Below are positions 44,357 to 55,236 of a DNA stretch of 64,000 bases, one piece after another. The notes beneath the pieces were generated by a model, which was not told the DNA's origin, searched no databases, and worked only from the letters and a program-made list of their open reading frames with translations. The stretch covers positions 60,100 to 124,099 of the forward strand of contig WHVA01000349.1 of the NCBI GenBank assembly GCA_015179125.1. Reading direction: 5' to 3'. The translations under genes and the position numbers were made by a program. Origin of the DNA: Gautieria morchelliformis (lineage: Eukaryota > Basidiomycota > Agaricomycetes > Gomphales > Gomphaceae). The number at the start of each line of letters is the position of its first letter. Position 1 is the stretch's first letter.

Positions 44357-45607
44357 TCAAAGCTTTGCAATTTCTTCCACCAATAACCTGCACCACCCTT
44401 CCCCATCTCCTTGTGCTACCTCATCGAGGATGGCCTCTTGACCCCCATCATCAGGATCAAACTCTCCCTCACCATTGTACTGTTCTCGCCAGAAGTTACT
44501 CCAATGATTGCCTTCCCAATCCACCAGCATATTGTGAAGGATGATTGCAACAGTAATCCATTGGCATGCCTGAACGTGCTCATGTTTGCTGTTAATTGCC
44601 ACACGCAAACCGCGCAGGCACTGCCATCATCCCTTGAGTGCACCAATGCAATGTTCGGAGCGCACATGCAGGTGAGATACTGCTTTGTCGAATTTGGCAT
44701 TCCAAGGGTTATCAGAAACTGGCCTTTTATGGACAGGGATCATGCGTGTTGTGCAAGAATATGCTGAATCCACCCATGCAAATTCATTGCCCTGGAAAAA
44801 GAACTCCAGGTATTTAGCAGCCCCAGTCTTTGTAAAAGCCAGAGCATCATGCGCTGATGCTGTCATCCTGTGTGAATAGTCTACAATACGCAGGTTGGAC
44901 GGTATATTCCCAATCTGTAAAACACTTGAGCTGTGCCATCCAGACAATGTGCAGTATCCCACTTGAGTGTTTATGCCATACTTGCATTTCCTGTGCCAAT
45001 ACACATCACCATTTAATCCAGGCTTCTGGAAAAGGTCAATGGGTGTGCCATCATACATCAGCCAGCCATCTCTCCATCCAACACAACCAGATTCCCTTTC
45101 GACCCAATTTTTTTCCACTTCCTTCTCCACATCCGACAGCATCCATACATATCGATCATGGTGTGTAAGAATTGCTTTTTGACACCTCTCTGTGTACTTC
45201 TCCACACTACCCTCTGATATGCCTGCAATACAAGCCAGATCTGATACAGAGGCCCCATTCCCAAACCGACCCATGTGATACGGAGTTACTGCCAGTTGCA
45301 TCTCCACTGGAGCCTGAGGGCAATTAGAAGCTGACCGGAAAACCTCATGGTCCTGAATGAGTTTCATGAGTTTCCGAAAGGACTCTGGTGTGAGACGAAG
45401 CATGTTGAGGAAGTGAGAACATAAGATGGGATTACGGGCATAGTGCCAAGCCAGATGCAAGTTTCTGGCTTTAGGCACCTCGGGTCTGCCATGCAGGTAT
45501 TGAGTCCGCTGGATGAGGAGCAGGAGCGTGCAATCTAGCTCAAACTGATGGAAATAATCTTCTAGTTCTTTTACAGAAGTGAATGTTTCCCTGAAGACCA
45601 TGTGCAT
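44357..45607 (-). pseudogene. DDE transposase (DDE_Tnp_4, Harbinger type), one nonsense codon
   Basis: About 416 codons in a single frame. N-terminal helix-turn-helix-like region: LAVTPYHMGRFGNGASVSDL, then AGISEGSVEKY. Catalytic core: GWLMYDGTPIDLF (first Asp), SAHDALAF, FAWVDSAYSCTTRMIPVHK (second Asp) and HVRSEHCIGALKG (Glu). The frame is interrupted by TGA at 44627-44629 immediately after ALKG. It then continues with WQCLRGLRVAI and ITVAIILHNMLVDWE. ALKGR is usual in the family, so this looks like CGA changed to TGA. The rest is intact, which suggests recent inactivation. Confidence 0.85.
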
Positions 45608-45819
45608 CAGGTAGGCATGAACAAGTTTACAGCGGTAGGGGATGTGTGTTATAGTGTGCTATATATATGGACATATATGTGTTATTTGTTGCACTTTGAT
45701 CTGTACTGTCTAAATTTATCTGCATGACAGGTACCACCAGCGGCAAAGCCGGCAGAGAGCGATTGGTAAGCCACTGGTACCATCCTCCCAAAACGCTTGA
45801 ACTTGTCAGGGTTCACACG

Positions 45820-45965
45820 TTTCCTTCCACAAGTTTCTATTTCCTTCCATGAGTTTCCGTCACCTTCCGTCAGTTTCCACAACCTTCCGTCACCTTCTGT
45901 CACATGTCACATTCCGTGACCTTCCATCACTTTCCGTAACCTTCTATAAGTTTCCGTCTCCCCTA
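45820..45965. repeat. Degenerate minisatellite based on ttccgtcacc
   Basis: About a dozen imperfect copies of a 10-12 bp pyrimidine-rich word (ttccgtcacc, ttccgtcagt, ttccatcact and similar). It lies between the transposase and the gag stub, probably inside an LTR remnant. Confidence 0.7.
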
Positions 45966-46002
45966 TTATGTAAGCCTTGCCAGCGCTATAAGACTGTAGC
46001 CC

Positions 46003-46110
46003 GTGTGGTGGCGTATCCTCAGCTTGATCTCTGAGGATACCCACTACACAGGCAAGTCCCCATGTATCTATCGTTGGTAGAGTTATAAACTGAGGATACC
46101 CACTACACAG
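46003..46110. repeat. Hairpin plus 20-bp direct repeat, probable LTR end
   Basis: gtatcctcag and ctgaggatac form a perfect 10-bp stem (46012-46039). The motif ctgaggatacccactacaca occurs twice (about 46030 and 46090). It sits just upstream of a gag frame, so it may be the end of that element's 5' LTR. The LTR start is not identified. Confidence 0.5.
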
Positions 46111-46319
46111 TTGGTCATTGTCCTAGTATCGGCTCTTATCTCCTTGAGTATCTTTGGTTGTGGCTTCGTCATTAGTGTTGCCCTCACAGAAGATCAAGCT
46201 CATAGGATGACCCCACACACTTTTCTTAACCAGCCTTCATCTCAGCCTATGGCAGACCAACTCCCAGACGCATACTGGGACTCCCTGGGTGACCATGGGC
46301 CATTTCTTTGAGGCCTCCT

Positions 46320-47355
46320 TTCCAGCCAAGCACAGCAGCTGCAGCAACTTCAACTGCAGAATCAGGAACTGCACAATCAGATTGCTAACGTTCACGACCA
46401 CTTAGCCAATGCTGCCACCAATGCTGCTGTTGCTGCTGCTCAAGCCCTTGTGCCCTCAGTACCTCACAGTGTCCCTCCATCTACTCGCTCTATCAAAGCA
46501 GCAGAACCGGAGAAGTTCAATGGAGACCGTGCAGAGACTGAAGGGTTTATCAGGTCTATCAAGTTGTCCATCGCTGTCCAGCCAGCATCCTTCCCAGATG
46601 AACGCACAAAGATCCTATATGCTCTTTCCTTCATGACGGGAGGCTCTGCGGAGATATGGGCACACAACGAGACACAGGCTGTCATTGATGGCACCTCCTC
46701 TATATCCACTCTGGAGGGGTTTATTAAACGTGTGGAGGAGGCCTTTGGTGACCCAGATCGTGCCAGAACGGCTCGCACTAAGCTGCATGACCTTAGGATG
46801 GTGTCAGGAATGTCGGCAGACGAATACACGGCTCAATTTGAGATCCTGGCAGGCAGGACAGGCTTTAATGATGAGGCACTCGAGGATGCCTATGCTCGTG
46901 GCCTTCCAGCAGGTATCCTTGACAAGATCCACGCCCAGCCCTTTCTTCCATCCAACCTCAAAGCCTGGAAGGAAGCAGCCTGTCAGATTGACTGCAATCA
47001 TCGCCATCTGTTAGAGGTCAGGAAGGCACAGACACCTCATGTCCCTAATCGCCCTCCTCCTGCCCGACCACTCCACACTCCTGCTATGGCTCCTGTTGCC
47101 ACAGCACCACCCAGTAATGCGACACCTATGGACATTGACTCATCCCGCCGCCGCACCGAAACACGAACCTGCTACAACTGTAAGAGATCTGGTCACATTT
47201 CACCAGACTGTCCTGAACCTCGCAAGCCACGAATCCGTGCAAACCTCATAGAGGCAGACATTGCAGCAATTGTCTCTAAATCTGTAGCAGCGGCGATAGA
47301 GGAACGCAAACAGAAGGTGGAAGCCCCTGTCCAAGAGGAAGGAAAGGGTTTTTAG
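46320..47355 (+). pseudogene. Gypsy gag (truncated element C)
   Basis: Open frame (first ATG 46450; reading open from about 46320) with a Gln-rich coiled start. The retrotransposon gag core follows: KFNGDRAETEGFIRSIKLSI, ILYALSFMTGGSAEIWA, FIKRVEEAFGDPDRARTART, YTAQFEILAGRTGFND. A CCHC knuckle follows: CYNCKRSGHISPDCP. The protein forms the virus-like particle. The element is different from, and in opposite orientation to, the chromovirus that interrupts it downstream. Confidence 0.88.
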
Positions 47356-47366
47356 GCCAGTCAGCG

Positions 47367-47993
47367 GTGAAAGACATGCCCCGCTCGACGAATCGGTTTT
47401 CAGTTCTCGAAACATGTACAATAGGGATCACAGGTGATATGATGCATCCTTCTCCTATCCCTGATCAAACTGAAACCAAACCAGCCATGCCGAAAACCCA
47501 ACCCATCGCTCCAGTTGCTAATGCAAACCTTCCAGTCCCTCTATATGTCCGTACTGCTGACCTCCGTCGATGCACCAAAGTACCTCTCAAGGTCCACTCC
47601 GTTGACACAGGGCATCCACTTGCAATTGACTCCCTCCTTGACAGTGGTGCTACAGGGATGTTCATCGATGTGGAGTTTGTGAGGGAACACAGACTTCGGA
47701 CCCGTCCCCTACCCCGTGCCATCCCCGTCTACAATATTGATGGTACCCCAAATGAGGCTGGCTCAATCAAGGAAGAAGTCGACCTCATTTGCACCTTTGG
47801 GGATCATACGGAACGTGCCACATTCTCTGTCACGAGCCTTGGACGACTTGCCATCATTCTTGGTCACACATGGCGTGTTGAACACAACCCAGAAGTTGAC
47901 TGGCGTACAGGAGATGTGTTACGTATTGAGATTTCCGCTAAGTCGGAACTGGAAAGGACAGCGGCTTCAACTTATAGGTTGCGCCCCCAATGA
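47367..47993 (+). pseudogene. Gypsy protease of element C, cut by an LTR
   Basis: Aspartic protease region after gag: VHSVDTGHPLAIDSLLDSGA with the catalytic DSG, GMFIDVEFV and IILGHTWRVEHNPEVDW. True element sequence ends at 47916. From 47917 the frame runs into the LTR of the chromovirus and stops at 47993. No RT, RNase H or integrase of this element is found beyond the insertion. Confidence 0.85.
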
Positions 47994-48602
47994 ACTATCG
48001 TCCTAAGTATTTCGGAACTGAGTCGGAAGGCGGAATGTACTGAACCAAAGGTTGGTCGGAACTTGAGTCGGAACTGAGGCGGAAGGCGGAGGATGGAGAG
48101 AGACTGAGATCTTGCTAGACTCGCTATACTAAGAACAGGAGATGGAGTGAAGGAAATCAAGTATCGAAGGCGATTATCTGATTGCAGAATAAGAGACATA
48201 CAAGACAGGCTTTTTATACAAAGAGCTGAGACAACAGGTAATGGGGTAGTACTAAGCAAATTCCGGGGGAAGCGGAAGTCGAGTAGACAATGCGTGGGGA
48301 CTAACTAATTGGGAACAATGGGACTACAAGGGGGGTTCAGGGTAAGGTAGAACAATGGCAAAGAACAAGGGGTCGGGAAAACATATCTGACAATGAAACA
48401 CAAGGAGGACCGGACGTATGATCTTGATGAATGGTGAGGTGGGTCCGGTGGGTCAAAGTAATAGAGTCGAATGAACAAGGGAAATGTACAAGGGGCGGAA
48501 TGACGGAAATATCGGAGGGGCGGAAGGTGTTGCGGAAATATCGGAGGGGTGGAAGGTGCTGCGGAACTGAGGGTCGGAAGTCAGAAATGAACGGTCGTAA
48601 CA
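47917..48602. repeat. Chromovirus LTR, 3' copy (686 bp)
   Basis: Inverted termini TGTTACG/CGTAACA. It differs from the other LTR by about 15 substitutions (by eye) and by a 29-bp tandem duplication around 48512-48570 (unit begins cggaaatatcggagggg). Confidence 0.93.
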
Positions 48603-48724
48603 GTATCTCCCTTCTAAGGTCGAGCCCCGCGAGACCACAAGTCGGAATCACGTGACCTGTGAACAAACACGTCGGAGTTCGAAAGATAGGCAGGAAACAA
48701 GACGCGTCTTCGTTTTGATCCACC

Positions 48725-49977
48725 ATGAGCACTCCAGTCGACTTCTCCAAAATGACCAGTGCTGAGATGAAGCAGCACTTTGCTGACATGCTTGCGCAGA
48801 AGGAACTGGCCGAAAAGCGCGAGGCCGAGGAAGCCGCGCGGAAAGAGAGGGAGCGTCTGGAGGAGGAGCGCAAGGAGAAAGAGCGCAAGGAACAGGAGTG
48901 TCGGGAGCAGGAGCGGAAGGAGAGGGAAGAAAAGGACCGTAAACGCCGTGAGGAAGAGTCACGTCTCCGTGAGGAGCAGCGGAAACGGGACACGGCGAAA
49001 AAAGCTGCGGAAGACAAGGCTGCGGCGGAAAAGGCAGGGAAATCACGGGTGAGTCGGAAATGTCGTGTGGGGTGTTCCGGAGCTCACGGAAAAACTGCCA
49101 GAGGGTCGTGGAATCTGAGGGGGAGTCAGAAGCGGAAAGCAGTGCGGAAAGCACACCGCTTCCAGAGAGCAAGGGGAAGCAGAAGGAAGGTGCTCCCATG
49201 CCGAACGTCGTTGCGGAACGGAAACGGAGGGCGGATGAGTTCCAGCAGGCTCGGAAGGAGAAAATGACCTGGATACTGGAGTTGCGAGAGTTGGGGCCGG
49301 AGAATCCTGCGACCCAGAAAAGGAAAACCAGGGACGGCGAGGAGGAGAAGGCTCCTTGCGACACGTGCGAGGTCAAGGGTCTGGAGTGTGTGTGGTCGGG
49401 AAATCCGCGGGAGACGGCCTGCGAGCGGTGCCGGGACAAGAAACGATGTTGCGTGGTGGATGGGTGTGCCGCGAGGGTGGAGCGGAAAAGGCGCAGGGTC
49501 GAGACCGAGGGGCCTGAAACCCCCAAGTCGAAACCGGGACCGAGCGGAAAGAAGCCGGAGGGATTTCCGGTGACCGGAACCTCGGAGACAGCGGTGCTCA
49601 ACCGCTTCTCCATGGTGTCGCCGTTGTTCGACATCGCCAGGTCGTTGAGGGGTATCCGGAGATCCCAGTGCGGGATCCGGAACACTCTGGAGGAGATGGC
49701 GGAAGTTCAACAACAACAGTTGTTGTCCTTCCAAAATCAAATGACCGTCATGTCGGCGGTCCTGGAGCAATTCAAACGGGAGTACCGATGGCGGAATGAC
49801 ATGGTCCGGGAAAGGATGGACTTGCAGATGCAGGAGGAGAACGGGGCGGAAGCGGGTCCGAGTCAGGTGGCGGATACGAGGGTGGGGACCGAGTTGGTCA
49901 GTGTGGAGATAGTGAATGCGGAAGAGGGTGCGGAAGCGGAGAACGAGGGTGAGGCGGAAACGATGAGGGAGGAGTGA
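48725..49977 (+). CDS. Antisense cargo gene of the chromovirus: coiled coil plus Zn2Cys6 cluster
   Basis: Two exons, 48725..49048 and 49102..49977, joined by removing a 53-bp intron (gtgagt..gccag) that restores one frame; 399 residues. Residues ~25-105 are a charged K/E/R coiled coil (KRREEESRLREEQRKRD). The middle holds a cluster of the form C-x2-C-x6-C-x10-C-x2-C-x6-C (CDTCEVKGLEC, then CERCRDKKRCC), the spacing of fungal Zn2Cys6 DNA-binding domains. After it come basic KRRR and a C-terminal helical part (LEEMAEVQQQQLLSFQNQM, VLEQFKREYRWRNDM). It runs opposite to gag-pol inside the LTRs, upstream of the polypurine tract. Its codons carry no stop, unlike pol. A role in targeting or regulating the element is inference. 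Confidence 0.7.
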
Positions 49978-50107
49978 GTGTCGAAGTGACTTGTAAGATA
50001 TTTCTTGAAGTGTCGGAAATTAGCGTAGCGGAAAATTAATCGGATTTGACCAATGACTTGAGGACTGTAAGAAAAGAATGGGGTATCGGAAATGAGGTCG
50101 GAAATGA

Positions 50108-53100
50108 CTAGGGCATGGAAATGGGGCCAGGCTTATCAGGATATGACTTGTGGAAATCAGAGACGAGGTCAGAGGCGTGGTCTAGTTCCGTGGCGTAAAT
50201 CCACAAGGTCTCTTCATCGGTGTTTTCATAGCCTGTCCACTTGACTAGGTACTGGAGTTGGCAGCGGTATCGTCTGTTGAGCTTGGAGTTGAGAATTTCC
50301 GATATCTCATATTCCGGTTCTCCGTCGATGATGACTGGCGGAGGCGGAGGTTGTTCTCGATTCGGAATTGTATTCAGAACTGCGGGCTCAAGCATAGAGA
50401 CATGGAATACCGGGTGTACTGCGCGCATATTGTCAGGAAGTCTGAGAGTGAAAGAATGACTGCCAGCCTTAGCGATGATCTCGTAAGGACCAAGGTATTT
50501 CTCAGAGAGCTTCTTCGAGGGGTGAGTGGTGCGGAAGTTTTCAGCTTTGACAAAGACTTTGTCGCTTATCTCGAATGCCGGTTGCGGAAGTCGTTTCCGA
50601 TCGGTGGAAGTCTGGTATCTCTTCTGGGTGGCGGAAATGTTCTCTCGGAGGTGTTGGTGAAGGTCGTCGAGTTCCACAACGAAATCTCGGGCTCTTGCAG
50701 AGGCGAGGTCGCGTTCAGGGTGGATGGCGAGATTCGGGTGGTAGCCCTTGTTGGCGTAAAAGGGTGAAATTCCGGTGGTGGCGGAAGGTGCATTGTTGTA
50801 GGCAAATTCCGCGAGCGGAAGAAGGTCGGACCAATTGCTATGTTGGTAGTTGCAATAGACGCGGAGATACTGCTCAAGGGTCTGATTAGTACGTTCCGTT
50901 TGTCCGTCTCCTTCGGGGTGATAACCGGAAGTGAAGTGGAGCTTCATGTCGAGAGCCTTGCCAAGTGTGCGGTAAAAGGAGGACACGAATTCTGATCCAC
51001 GGTCGGAAGTGACATGGGAAGGGATTCCGTGCTTGGAAAAGACGTGGAGCACGAAGAGTTGTGCGAGCTGGGTGGAAGTTATGGTGTCGTAGGTCGGAAT
51101 AAAGATGGACTGCTTTGTGAGGCGGTCAACGATCACTAGAATGGTATCATAGCCAGATGACTTAGGAAGTTTCTCAATGAAATCCATGGATATTGAATTC
51201 CACGGTTGTTCCGGGATCGGAAGTTGCTTCAGGAGGCCGTAGGGTTTGTGACGTTGAGGCTTGGCTCGCATACAGGTGGTGCATGACTTGCAGTAGTCCT
51301 GGACCATTGTGTGGAGGAGAGGCCAAGTATAGGTACGTCGGATTATGTCGAGGTTTTTTTTCTGTCCTTGGTGTCCTGAGAGCGGATGATCGTGGCTTTG
51401 CTGGAGTACGCGAAGTCGTAGATCGTTGGTATCTGGAACGTAGATCCGGGACTTGTACCAGAGAAATCTGTCGGAATCGAGGGACCATCCAGGACTGGTG
51501 GGGTCATCGAGGTGGGCTGCGGAGATGGGGTCGGAACGAAGTGCGGAACGGATGTCGGAATGGAGAGACTCGGTGTCCATAATGATTGAGGCGCGGAGTA
51601 GTGGAAACTGCAATGCTGTGGCACACAGGGACGATGCCAGTTGCTCAGTCGAGAATACTGGGCAGAAATTGTGTGGATTAACGCTGGCATAGTCGCTACT
51701 TCCCTCTTTTGGGTAGACGTCCCAACGTCTAGTGAGCGCGTCGGGTTTTGCTCTGAGCTTTCCAGGGCGGAAGCGGATCACCATGTTGAACTGTGAGAGA
51801 TATTCAGACCAGCAGACTTGACGGCGAGTCAAAATCTTAGTAGTCGCGAAATACTCAAGGTTCTTATGATCCGTTACAATGTCGATCGGATAAGTTGGAC
51901 CTTCGAGGTAGTGTCTCCAGATTTTGAAGGCTTCGAAAATCGCAAGTAGTTCCTTATCGTGGACGTCGTAGTTGAGTTCCGGGGCGGAAAAGGTGCGGGA
52001 ATGAAAGGCGATCGGATGAATTTCTCCATCGTCGGGGGAAATGATGGAAAGAATGGCGGCTAGCACGTAGTTGGAAGCGTCGGTTTCGAGTACAAGTTGG
52101 GCATCAGGAATCCAGAAACCGAGTATAGGAGCCATAGTAAAGGCCGATTTGAGGGGCTTCAAATGCGGAACGGCATTCCAGAGTGAAATTCCATGGGGCA
52201 CCTTTCCTGGTGAGATGCGTGAGCGGAACAATAATGTCGGAAAAATTATAAATGAAACGCCGGTAAAAGTTGGCGAAGCCAAGGAAAGACTGCACATCCT
52301 TAACATGTCGGGGTTCCGGCCATTCTTGAATTGCCTTGACCTTGTCCTCTGCCATGGTAAGACCTGTTGGAGAGAGGATGTAGCCGAGCTATTCGACCGT
52401 GTCGCGATGCCATTCGCATTTCTCTGCTTTTGCGTAGAGATGGTGTTTGGGTAGGCGGCGGATTACTTCGCGGACATGTTCCCAATGTTTTTCCGGTGTG
52501 TCGGAATAGATGAGGATGTCGTCAATGTAGACTAGGATGCATACGTCGAGAAGGTCGGAAAATACGTCGTTCATGAATCGCTGGAAAGCGGCGGGAGCAT
52601 TGGTTAGACCGAAAGGCATGACAACCCACTCAAAAGCACGTAGCGGGTGCGGAAAGTGGTTTTCCACTCGTCACCTTCCCGGATGCGGACAAGGTGATAA
52701 GCGTGCCGGAGGTCGATTTTGGTGTAGATCTTCGCCCTGCGGGGAGTGTTGAGGAGGTCGGAAATGCGCGGAAGCGGATATTTGTCCTTTTTAGTGAGGG
52801 CATTGAGTCCGCGGAAATCGACGCAGAGGCGGAGAGATCCATCCTTCTTCTTGACAAAAAGGACCGGAGCGCCATGCGGAGACAGCGAAGGGCGGATGAA
52901 GCCCATGTTGAGGTGTTCATCGACGAACTCGCGGAGAGTCTGGAGTTCACTTTGCGAAAGGGAGTAGATCGGTCCAAGGGGCGGAGATGCTCCTTCTTCC
53001 AAATCTATCTTCAGATCATAAGGTCGATGTTCAGCAGGTTTATCGGCTTTGGCCTTATTGAACACGTCCGGGAAGTCACGATATTCTTCCGGAACTGAGC

Positions 53101-53656
53101 TCATGTCGACCGGTGTGGAAATCGAGGCGGAATGAGCCTTGACTGAAGCCGAGTCGGAAAGGTGAAGCTGGAAAACGGTCGTATCTTCTTGCCGTTGCAA
53201 TACTCGGAAAGCGGTGGCGGAGACGAGCGCAATTCGAGGAGCTTCGAGGGACGGAGGTGCTAAAGCGGGACCGGAGTGCGGAACTGAATTCACGAGCGGA
53301 GTTGCAGAAGAGGCCTGAGCCATTTTTGCAGACGACGTCGGAATAGACGGAAGTTGATCCGGGGTACGGAACTGTATTTGACCCAATGCCCAGTTAATCG
53401 ACGGATTATATCGGGTGAGCCAATTGTGTCCTAGTACAATGGAACAGCTAGCATCTAGCAGAGTAACGTAAAACGTAACTTCATGGTTGTCCCCAGTAGT
53501 GAAACGGATAGACAGATCCACGACTTGAGAAATTGCCGTGTTGGAAGATCCGTCGAAAAGGCGGAGCGGAATAGTCGGAATGTTGCGGGTCGGAAGTTTA
53601 TGTTTCAAAACAAAGTCGGAATCGAGGAAACTATGAGTCGAACCGGAGTCGATCAA
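50108..53656 (-). pseudogene. Chromovirus pol: protease, RT, RNase H, integrase, chromodomain
   Basis: In order: protease ([20 protein letters not shown]); RT ([44 protein letters not shown] with the intact YIDD box); RNase H (LVLETDASNYV, HDKELLAIFEAF, VTDHKNLEYF); integrase zinc finger (HPLSGHQG, CKSCTTCMRAK), core (SMDFIEKLP, VTSDRGSEF, GDGQTERTNQTLE); C-terminal chromodomain (EYEISEILNSK, LQYLVKWTGYENTDEETLW). The chromodomain can bind modified histones and guide insertion. A missing base near 52645 and an extra base near 52155 shift the middle of RT to another frame, and a TAG falls near 52389. Otherwise the reading is open. Confidence 0.93.
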
Positions 53657-53901
53657 TGCCGTGAACGGGGGTGCGGAAATTGTGTCGGAAGTGAGCGCAA
53701 CAGAGAGGGAGTCGGAGGACGAAAGAGCGGATGCGTTGAGTTTAACCTCGTTTGTCGCACGAATGGGGTCAACACAGCCCTCAGCTCGTGCGGAGGCCGG
53801 AGGACTGCTGACTATTCTTTTGCATCCGTAGCGGGAGCCGCTTCAGATTTCTCTTCCGTCTTCACCGCACGGCCCTTGGCCTTAGCAGCCGAAGCAGAAG
53901 C

Positions 53902-55203
53902 TCAGGTGCAATCGCGAGCAACGTGTCCGCCTTTGCCGCAGAAAAGGCAAAGGTTGTTGTCCATGTGAGGCTGGCGTTCTGCAGGGGTTAGTTTTCCGTC
54001 CTTCCCAAGTTCGTCGGAAAGGTCCGGAGTACTCTTCCAGGCATTGGTGTTGGAACCAGAGGCCTGGTTGTTGCGAGGGGTGGAGTTGTTGTTCCGGTTG
54101 CCGGAGTTGGATCCGGAACTGTTGTTGTTGTTGTTGTTTCCGGAGTTGTTGTTTCCGGAATTAGTCTTCTTCTTGTCTTTGTCAGACTTCTTGTCGGAAG
54201 ACTTGTCGTTCTTGCTCTGGGCGGAAGTTTCTCGAGCGATCTCGGAATGTCTTTCCCAGTAGCGCGAATCGATGGATTGGGCAAGGTTGCGAAGGTCGGT
54301 AAGGGTGGCAGGTTTTCCAACGCGGGCAATTTCATCCTTGATCCGGGATGGCAGGCCCATGTAAAACTGGCGTCGGAGTGCGGCTTCTCCCCATTGGACT
54401 CGAGGAGCAAGCTGCTGGAATGTGATGATATATTTAGCTATCTTATGAGTGTCTTTCATACGAAGCTTATCGAGTTCATTTTCCGCATCGGCTTCCATGT
54501 CAAATGGTCCGAAGTTGCTGCGGAGTTCGGAAACGAAGTTGTGGTAATCGTCGGACCAGTCCACGAGAGCGAACGGATCCATGAGGGCCGGTTCAAAGTA
54601 GTCGAGAGCCGTGCCTCGGAGATAGGAAAGGGCATAATTGACCTTTTGTTCGTCGTTGCAAAAGGCGTCGGGACGATCACGGAAATTGAGTTGAAGCTGG
54701 ACCAGAAATGGCTGGAGCTTCTTTGGGTTGGAACCGTCAAACTGATCTGGTTCGCGGACCTTTGTCTTGGGGCGTGGTGGTGCTTGGGCCAGGCACTGAA
54801 GTTGTCCGGCTAGCATGGCGATGGCTTGTGCAAGATCCGGAACTGGCGTGGGCGGAACTGGGTTGGCGGGAATCTGAGGTGGAATTGGAGGTGGAGGACC
54901 GCCTGGGGGACCGCTGGGTGGGCCGCCTGGAGGTGGTCCTGGTGGAGGTGGTGGTGGTGCTGGGTGTTGGAATGACACTGCTGTTTGTTCGCCGCTGCTA
55001 CTCGTCGAATTCCCGTCATAGTCGGGATTGTCGTCGGGAACTTCTTCGAAACGTTGCGGAAAAGCATCGGAGAGCTCATCATCAGCACAAGAGCTGCCGG
55101 AGGGTTCCGCGTGCCTTGGTGCCGCGGATCTAAGACTGCCGAAATAAGAGAGAGCTTCGACAGCTCCTGCTCGAGCTGAAGTAGCTGTGGTACGAGGAGG
55201 CAT
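53902..55203 (-). CDS. Chromovirus gag
   Basis: 433 residues. A Pro-rich segment of repeated PPPG/GGPP follows an acidic Ser-rich start. The gag core is LQPFLVQLQLNFRDRPDAFC, then VNYALSYLRGTALDYFEPAL and FYMGLPSRIKDEIARVG. Asn/Ser repeats (NSGNNNSGNNNN) precede a CCHC knuckle, CLFCGKGGHVARDC. The frame ends in TGA right after the knuckle and continues open for about 29 codons beyond it, so the stop may be a CGA-to-TGA change. The start codon lies only 34 bp inside the LTR, leaving little leader. No clear tRNA primer site (TGG) was seen there. Confidence 0.9.
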   Translation of the reverse strand: MPPRTTATSARAGAVEALSYFGSLRSAAPRHAEPSGSSCADDELSDAFPQRFEEVPDDNPDYDGNSTSSSGEQTAVSFQHPAPPPPPPGPPPGGPPSGPPGGPPPPIPPQIPANPVPPTPVPDLAQAIAMLAGQLQCLAQAPPRPKTKVREPDQFDGSNPKKLQPFLVQLQLNFRDRPDAFCNDEQKVNYALSYLRGTALDYFEPALMDPFALVDWSDDYHNFVSELRSNFGPFDMEADAENELDKLRMKDTHKIAKYIITFQQLAPRVQWGEAALRRQFYMGLPSRIKDEIARVGKPATLTDLRNLAQSIDSRYWERHSEIARETSAQSKNDKSSDKKSDKDKKKTNSGNNNSGNNNNNNSSGSNSGNRNNNSTPRNNQASGSNTNAWKSTPDLSDELGKDGKLTPAERQPHMDNNLCLFCGKGGHVARDCT

Positions 55204-55236
55204 AGCGATAGTTATCGGGTGGGAATCAGATAATAC

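Larger units (their letters stand above)
42483..45607. mobile_element. PIF/Harbinger-like DNA transposon, two convergent genes
   Basis: Two convergent genes of the kind PIF/Harbinger elements carry: a Myb/SANT-like DNA-binding ORF (+, about 42483-44271) and a DDE transposase (-, 44357-45607). The given limits are the coding limits. A 14-bp inverted match (aataacacatatat at 42250-42263 against its complement at 45673-45686) flanks the pair but may be chance, and no 3-bp target duplication could be fixed. Confidence 0.7.

Noticed and set aside
49126-49770. 214-codon - strand frame in the chromovirus
   Set aside because: Antisense of the Zn2Cys6 gene exon; Leu/Pro/Arg-rich without domain.
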